From NCBI GenBank assembly GCA_942493345.1, contig OW818695.1, positions 3,410,001 through 3,474,000 on the forward strand: DNA of 64,000 nucleotides. Reading direction: 5' to 3'. This DNA is from GWE2-42-39 sp942493345 (GTDB taxonomy: Bacteria; Bacteroidota; Bacteroidia; Bacteroidales; Prolixibacteraceae). The notes under the pieces are model-generated. The model did no database searches, was not told the origin of the DNA, and was given only the letters and a program-made list of their open reading frames with translations. Of the stretch, positions 59,327 to 64,000 are shown piece after piece. Made by a program: the position numbers and the translations under genes. Numbering within the stretch: position 1 is the stretch's first letter; each line of letters starts with the position of its first letter.

Positions 59327-60238
59327 TCAGCCTCTGGCAAAAAGGGCTTTGATTATCTGGGATGCCATTTTGGGGTTTTCTTTTAGCCGTCGGGTTGAAT
59401 ATCCAAACCATTCTTTCCCAAAAGGAACATAAACGCGCATTTTGTGACCATTTGCAACAATCGACCTCCGAAGTTCCGGCGTAACTCCGTATAGCATCTG
59501 GAACTCGTACTTGTCGGGCGAAATCTGTTTTTCTTCGATCAGTTTGTATGCCTTTTCAACTAATTGTTTATCGTGGGTTGCAATACCAACATACATTCCC
59601 TGATCGAACATGTATTCCAAATCTGCTATAAAATGATTTTGTATTTCATTATGTTCTTTAAAGGCAATGCTCTCCGGCTCAATATAAATTCCTTTGCACA
59701 ACCTGAAACTGAGAGGAGTTCCGTTCAGTTGGAAATTTTTTAGCTGAATCAAGTCGCTGATTGTCCTGCGCAGATAGGCCTGGATAACCAGTCCGACATG
59801 GCCCGGATATTTACGAAGTAAGTATTTGTAGATTTCAATTTCACTGTCGACACAGCTCGAATTTTCCATGTCGATTCGGACGAAGCTGTTTTTCTGAACG
59901 GCTTTCTTTACAATTTCGTTCATGTAATTCAGGCAAATTTCCTTGTTGATGAGTAACCCGAACATCGATGGTTTCAATGAGAAATTTCCGATGATATTTT
60001 CGGATGTGAAACGTTCAATAATGCTGAGATATTTATTTTTATACTCTTCAGCCTGATCCAGGTTATTTACAAATTCGCCAAGAAGGTCGATGGTAACTTC
60101 AATTTGTTCGTCGTTTAGTTCTTTTGCAACACGCAGCCCATCTTCAATTGTTTCGCCGGCAATATACCGTTTCGAAAAAATCCAGATTATTTTTTTTGGT
60201 AAGTAGGGCAGCATATTTGCAATTGCTTTGTTGATCAT
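59327..60238 (-). CDS. Proline dehydrogenase
   Basis: It oxidises proline to pyrroline 5-carboxylate with FAD, linked to the membrane quinone pool. The 303-residue monofunctional form has the PRODH TIM barrel: FSLKPSMFGL, VRIDMENSSCVDSEIEIYKY, VGLVIQAYLRRTISDLIQL, FRLCKGIYIEPESIAF, YVGIATHDKQLVEKAY, EFQMLYGVTPELRRSIV and the end YVPFGKEWFGYSTRRLKENP. All are standard. The pyrroline carboxylate dehydrogenase partner is not in the window. Confidence 0.94.
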   Translation of the reverse strand: MINKAIANMLPYLPKKIIWIFSKRYIAGETIEDGLRVAKELNDEQIEVTIDLLGEFVNNLDQAEEYKNKYLSIIERFTSENIIGNFSLKPSMFGLLINKEICLNYMNEIVKKAVQKNSFVRIDMENSSCVDSEIEIYKYLLRKYPGHVGLVIQAYLRRTISDLIQLKNFQLNGTPLSFRLCKGIYIEPESIAFKEHNEIQNHFIADLEYMFDQGMYVGIATHDKQLVEKAYKLIEEKQISPDKYEFQMLYGVTPELRRSIVANGHKMRVYVPFGKEWFGYSTRRLKENPKMASQIIKALFARG

Positions 60239-60427
60239 ATCGGGTGTTGTTTGTTTCTATTTGCTATATGCAAAATTAGTTTGTTGTCATATTCTGATTT
60301 TATGATGTTTATCAAGGTGAATGTATGATTTTGCACATCTTTTCAATCGATTATTTTTGAAGAAAAGGGAATTCAGCTTGGACTGTTAAAATTTATTAAG
60401 TATCTATGCATTCCTGATTTTAATTTT

Positions 60428-60435
60428 TATTTTTG
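60428..60435 (+). promoter_or_regulatory. Candidate -7 box of the OmpH-like gene
   Basis: TATTTTTG fits TAnnTTTG, 25 bases before the ATG at 60461. No -33 TTTG is seen at 19-21 bases. Confidence 0.4.
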
Positions 60436-60460
60436 GCGTAAATTAATTGTTGAAACACTT

Positions 60461-61057
60461 ATGAAAAAATCATCGTTGATTGTTAACATTATCTTGGCTG
60501 TAGCCATCGTTTTAATGTATGTTTTGCATTTTACTTCAAATAAGTCGGGTAGTTCTGTATTTAAATCAGGTGAAAAGTCGACCGGGAATCAGGGTTTGAA
60601 AATTGCTTATTTAAAAGTTGATTCCTTAATCGTAAATTACGATTTGGCTCAGGTATTACACGATGGTTTTATCCAGAAACAGGAAGCTTATACAAAAGAA
60701 TATGCTGATAAACGAACGAAATTTGAACAGCAGGCTGTCGCTTTCCAGGAAAAAGTTCAGAGAGGTGGTTTTTTGACTGAGGAGCGCGCTGTTCAGGAAC
60801 GCGACCGTCTGGTAGGCGAAGAGCAGCAAATTAATAAACTTGATCAGGAACTTTCGAGTAAACTGGCACAACTTCAAAATGAAAACAACAAACAATTACT
60901 CGATAGTTTGATGAGTTTTCTGAAAATTTACAATGCGGATAAAAAATACGATTATATTTTTAACTCAAGCGAAATTTTGGTTGGCGACGATGCCAGCAAT
61001 ATTACCAAAATTGTTTTGGAAGCGATGAATACCCGCTATGCCACTGCGAAAAAATAA
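60461..61057 (+). CDS. OmpH/Skp-family periplasmic chaperone-like protein
   Basis: A 198-residue protein with an N-terminal helix (VNIILAVAIVLMYVLHF) that is an uncleaved anchor or signal. The mature part has the OmpH strand KIAYLKVDSLIVNYDLAQV and a long helical hairpin rich in Gln, Glu and Lys (FIQKQEAYTKEYADKRTKFE, LDQELSSKLAQLQNENNKQL), as in Skp, which holds unfolded outer-membrane proteins. The C-terminal strand KKYDYIFNSSEILVGDD is typical. Many Bacteroidetes carry several such genes. Here it is a single gene with its own terminator. Confidence 0.88.
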   Translation: MKKSSLIVNIILAVAIVLMYVLHFTSNKSGSSVFKSGEKSTGNQGLKIAYLKVDSLIVNYDLAQVLHDGFIQKQEAYTKEYADKRTKFEQQAVAFQEKVQRGGFLTEERAVQERDRLVGEEQQINKLDQELSSKLAQLQNENNKQLLDSLMSFLKIYNADKKYDYIFNSSEILVGDDASNITKIVLEAMNTRYATAKK

Positions 61058-61081
61058 CTAACAGCTGAGATACCAAACAGG

Positions 61082-61114
61082 AAATCCTGCTTTCTTTAAA
61101 AGCAGGATTTTTTA
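61082..61114 (+). terminator. Terminator of the OmpH-like gene
   Basis: A perfect 12-bp stem, AAATCCTGCTTT / AAAGCAGGATTT, with loop CTTTA and a following T run, 24 bases after the stop. Confidence 0.85.
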
Positions 61115-61238
61115 TTGGTTGCAATCTATACCGGAAATTATCGAATCCCGGCAATCTAGCAATCCAAAGGATTGCGGTAAAGAATGTGTGGAAGTTTGAA
61201 ACAAATTTTGGTCTTGTTGTCTGTAGTTTTTGGCTCTC

Positions 61239-61910
61239 TTAGTTAACTACTTCATTTTCGTAATATTCGTGTTTGATTTTTACGAGTTTTTTATTGTTAA
61301 AAAATAATCTTACGAAAGACCTTCCGACTTTTCCTGTGTTGATATTTTCTGAAAAATCAAATGCCCATTCATCATAATTAGCCATGTCTGGGTCGAAAGG
61401 TTTTTCCAACGACTTGTCCGGGAGGATAATCTGATAATCACCGTATATTGGAATTTGGTAAATTGCCAATAGCTTTTCGTATATTTTGTCAATCGGGTCA
61501 TTAACATGGATTGCGATTTCGTCCGATGTATTTTGAGGCCATGTGGCAGTGGGTTCCAACATCGCACCACCAACTTCTATTGAACCCACTTTGTCTTGAT
61601 TAAATTGGATAAGAGTCCGCTCTATAACTCCTGATTTGCTTTGTAAAGTTATGGCTTGATATAAGCCAAAATAATTTTGTATTTCTTCTGGTTTTGAAAA
61701 AGGTTTTCTATACACTACTGCCACAGCTTCAAAATTTTTCTCAGTTCCTAATTTTTGAAGTTGGTTATAGACTTCTATAGGAGAACTCCCTATTTGAAGT
61801 ACCCATTTTTTTCCACTTGTTGTCTTTTCTATACGTGGAAAGATGCCATCTTGCACACAAGAAAAAAATAGAAATAATACGGGAACGACTAACAATATCA
61901 GATTTTTCAT
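61239..61910 (-). CDS. Predicted lipoprotein of unknown function
   Basis: A 223-residue protein with a lipoprotein signal: LFLFFSC with Cys at 18. The mature protein is of mixed alpha/beta type (WVLQIGSSPIEVYNQLQKLG, DKVGSIEVGGAMLEPTATWP, RSFVRLFFNNKKLVKIKHEY). I do not recognise a family. It is monocistronic, on the opposite strand from its neighbours, and slightly AT-rich. Confidence 0.65.
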   Translation of the reverse strand: MKNLILLVVPVLFLFFSCVQDGIFPRIEKTTSGKKWVLQIGSSPIEVYNQLQKLGTEKNFEAVAVVYRKPFSKPEEIQNYFGLYQAITLQSKSGVIERTLIQFNQDKVGSIEVGGAMLEPTATWPQNTSDEIAIHVNDPIDKIYEKLLAIYQIPIYGDYQIILPDKSLEKPFDPDMANYDEWAFDFSENINTGKVGRSFVRLFFNNKKLVKIKHEYYENEVVN

Positions 61911-62040
61911 AACAATTAAGTTTTATATTTTTCTTATAGATTACATTTTTCTTTATTCGGTTGCGTCAAATTGTTGACAACAATTCAGCATAATCTTATC
62001 CGAAAAACCTGTACCTTCATCCTGTCGCATTTTCTGATAG

Positions 62041-63300
62041 ATGTTTGCCAACCGATACATATCGAAAAATATTATTTATCCTGAGTTTATCAGGCAGGAA
62101 CCTGATCCTGATTTGGGGATGATTATCGTAATTCCATGTTATCGGGAGCCGGATGTTCTTGAAACGCTTCAATCATTGGTCGCTTGCACCCGGCCGACAT
62201 GTGGAGCGGAAGTAATTATAGTAGTCAACCAGCCGGAAAATGAGACCTCGGAAAATAGTGAGATAAACCGCGAAACTTTTCTTCTGCTGAAGGAGTGGGA
62301 AACACAGGCTGACCGACCATGGTTGCACTTCTTTCCCATTTCCCCCGATCCGTTTCCCCCAAAAACCGCAGGCGCCGGAATGTCCCGAAAAACCGGCATG
62401 GACGAGGCTATTCGCCGTTTTCATGCGATCAACAGGCCCGATGGAATTATTGTATCGCTGGATGCCGATACCATTGTTGATCCTGCTTACCTGGTCGAGA
62501 TAGAACAGTTTTTTAAGGCAAATACCGGGTATGTTGGCGCAACGATTAGGTTTCAGCATCGGATCGACCCTGCGATGACGGACGAGAGACAAACCGAAGG
62601 AATTCGTTTGTACGAAAGATATCTTCATTATTACCGCGATGCACTTGCATATACAGGCTATCCTTTTGCGATTTTTACGATTGGTTCGGCTTTTTGCTGT
62701 ACCGCCGAATCGTATACAAAACAGGGTGGCATGAACCGTCGGCAGGCGGGCGAAGATTTTTATTTTTTGCATAAACTCAGCCAGCTTGGTCCGATCGGTG
62801 AAATTAATTCTACCTGTGTTTTTCCGTTGGCACGTTTGTCCGACCGGGTTCCTTTTGGCACCGGTCCAATCCTGCAACGCTGGCTTGATGGACAGGAAGA
62901 TTTGACCTATACCTATAATTTTCAGGCTTTCTCCGATTTGAAGGTTTTCTTTGATCAGCTTGACTCTCTTTTCAAAATTAATGAGGACGCTTATCATCGA
63001 TTATTGGCCAAATTACCACTGCCTCTCCAACAATTTCTAAAAGAAGATCATTTTTTCGAGGAATTGACCGTCGTAAATCAACATTCCTCTTCTGTTCTCA
63101 CTTTCAGGAAACGTTTTTTTCAGGTATTTAATGCGTTTAAAATTTTGAAATTCATTAACTTTATCCATCATTCTTTTTATTCAAAACAAAAAATTTATCA
63201 GGCAGAAACAAAATTACTCTTTCAAAAAAAAATAATTGATCAGATTGATTTTGAATGGTATTTGATGAAATTTTTAGTCTGGTTTTCAATGAACCAGTAA
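62041..63300 (+). CDS. Family 2 glycosyltransferase
   Basis: A 419-residue cytoplasmic protein of the GT-A fold. Nucleotide-sugar site: IIVIPCYREPDVLETLQSLV near 28-47; metal-binding DxD as SLDADTIVDPAYL near 140; acceptor-side GSAFCCTAESYTKQGG and the ED motif RQAGEDFYFLHKLSQLG near 240. The C-terminal ~130 residues are helical and amphipathic but not clearly membrane-spanning. Donor and acceptor are unknown. No polysaccharide cluster is visible, and the next gene, a PAS kinase, begins 51 bases later. Confidence 0.88.
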   Translation: MFANRYISKNIIYPEFIRQEPDPDLGMIIVIPCYREPDVLETLQSLVACTRPTCGAEVIIVVNQPENETSENSEINRETFLLLKEWETQADRPWLHFFPISPDPFPPKTAGAGMSRKTGMDEAIRRFHAINRPDGIIVSLDADTIVDPAYLVEIEQFFKANTGYVGATIRFQHRIDPAMTDERQTEGIRLYERYLHYYRDALAYTGYPFAIFTIGSAFCCTAESYTKQGGMNRRQAGEDFYFLHKLSQLGPIGEINSTCVFPLARLSDRVPFGTGPILQRWLDGQEDLTYTYNFQAFSDLKVFFDQLDSLFKINEDAYHRLLAKLPLPLQQFLKEDHFFEELTVVNQHSSSVLTFRKRFFQVFNAFKILKFINFIHHSFYSKQKIYQAETKLLFQKKIIDQIDFEWYLMKFLVWFSMNQ

Positions 63301-63351
63301 TCTTTAAAAGGATGAGACAGCCATTAGAGCTAAAGCTCAAACCAACAGAAA

Positions 63352-64000
63352 ATGAATAAATGGCTATATTCCATGCGTTACAAAAAAGAGAACTCAATTT
63401 ATAGAATAGCGGAGATGGGAAAAGGTGAGACGATACAAAAGCTGCAATTACAGATTGAAGAATTACAAAACCAACTGGCTGAGGTAAAAGCCTGTTCGAA
63501 AGATCAGAATTTTCAGAGTAACAATCAAAAAGAAGTTGAAGATGCGCTTCGGGAAAGCAACCGTAGAATAAATACCATGGTGAACAACCTGAAGGGAGTT
63601 ATATACCGTTGTCGTAACGACCGTGACTGGACAATGGAATATATTAGCCAGGGAATTACCGATTTGACTGGTTACCCGGTTGGTGACTTTATCGACAATA
63701 AAGTTCGTTCTTTTAATTCCATAATTGTATCTGAAGACCGGAATCGGGTTTGGGAAAATTGGCAGGATGTTCTTGCTAAAAAACAATATTTTACGGATGA
63801 ATACCGACTTTTAACATCTGCCGGAGACGAACGATGGGTATGGGAACGGGGCTGCGGCGTGTTCGAAAATGACCGGTTGATCGCCCTTGAAGGTTTCATT
63901 GCTGATATTACTGAACAGAAAAAAACAGAAACCGATTTGAAATTGAAAGATGAGCTCCTTCTTTTGACTGGTAGCATAGCCAAAGTCGGGGGCTGGGAAT
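63352..64000 (+). CDS. PAS sensor kinase, 5' part
   Basis: An open frame from ATG 63352 runs off the window end (216 codons); ATG 63415 (MGKGETIQKLQLQIEEL) is the alternative start. A coiled coil (about 28-75) leads to a PAS_3-type domain: NLKGVIYRCRNDRDWTMEYI, SQGITDLTGYPVGDFI, FTDEYRLLTSAGDERWVWER and FIADITEQKKTETDL. A second PAS seems to begin (LTGSIAKVGGWE). A histidine kinase or GGDEF core is expected beyond the window; which one cannot be told. No membrane segment is present so far. Confidence 0.8.
   Translation, partial: MNKWLYSMRYKKENSIYRIAEMGKGETIQKLQLQIEELQNQLAEVKACSKDQNFQSNNQKEVEDALRESNRRINTMVNNLKGVIYRCRNDRDWTMEYISQGITDLTGYPVGDFIDNKVRSFNSIIVSEDRNRVWENWQDVLAKKQYFTDEYRLLTSAGDERWVWERGCGVFENDRLIALEGFIADITEQKKTETDLKLKDELLLLTGSIAKVGGWE

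Overview
The window is chromosomal DNA of a member of the Bacteroidota, most likely class Bacteroidia. The grounds are: the S10-spc-alpha ribosomal cluster in Bacteroidetes order, genes with few Shine-Dalgarno sites, -7 boxes of the TAnnTTTG type, a hybrid two-component system with a Reg_prop propeller, a TonB-dependent receptor, BlaI/M56 pairs with a TonB C-terminal domain, and many SpII lipoproteins and small outer-membrane barrels. I cannot place the family from sequence reading alone. No rRNA, tRNA or CRISPR array was seen.

Layout. 1-10.7 kb: the end of the S10 operon, the spc operon and the alpha operon (rplV' to rplQ, with secY, infA, rpmJ and rpoA), closed by a strong hairpin terminator. 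10.7-12.95 kb: a lone receiver protein and the ABC-F translation factor ettA. 12.95-19.1 kb: an accessory, mosaic region between ettA and hisS. It holds a second, decayed copy of the ettA tail, a palindromic element, a lipoprotein/outer-membrane protein pair, an AT-rich PIN-domain gene cut by an in-frame TAA from its coiled-coil/two-TM continuation, a Bro-N protein and repeat debris. 19.1-22.4 kb: hisS, a DUF1460 amidase-like protein and a secreted glycerophosphodiesterase.

22.5-33.6 kb: a signalling region on the minus strand. It has a 1308-residue hybrid two-component regulator, then a tight five-gene unit transcribed TonB receptor - YfiR - CHASE8-like/HAMP/PAS histidine kinase - response regulator - receiver/PAS/histidine kinase. 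This looks like a YfiR-type periplasmic control module wired to phosphorelay output rather than to c-di-GMP synthesis. 33.8-34.6 kb: Fe-type superoxide dismutase and a small winged-helix protein. 34.7-40.1 kb: a complete xylose unit (GntR-type regulator, xylulokinase, xylose isomerase, sugar/H+ symporter) with a shared 14-bp motif before the regulator and before xylB. 40.2-42.4 kb: dihydroorotase and a small secreted protein.

42.4-48.8 kb: a four-gene operon of secreted/envelope proteins of unknown function, a coiled-coil lipoprotein and a DUF4386-like membrane protein. 49.0-54.5 kb: mfd, then a BlaI-type repressor with two upstream dyads and its M56 peptidase partner. 54.6-56.5 kb: two lipoproteins built from one or two copies of the same uncharacterised domain. 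56.7-56.9 kb: a candidate small RNA. 57.1-64 kb: a GHL10-type glycosidase, nitroreductase, proline dehydrogenase, an OmpH/Skp-like protein, a lipoprotein, a family 2 glycosyltransferase and the start of a PAS sensor kinase that runs off the window.

The candidates I consider most worth following are the TonB receptor/YfiR/CHASE8-kinase operon (26.6-33.6 kb), the four-gene envelope operon (42.4-46.7 kb) and the interrupted PIN-TM gene in the accessory region (15.8-17.9 kb). Family names come from recognising motifs by eye; no database search was run.
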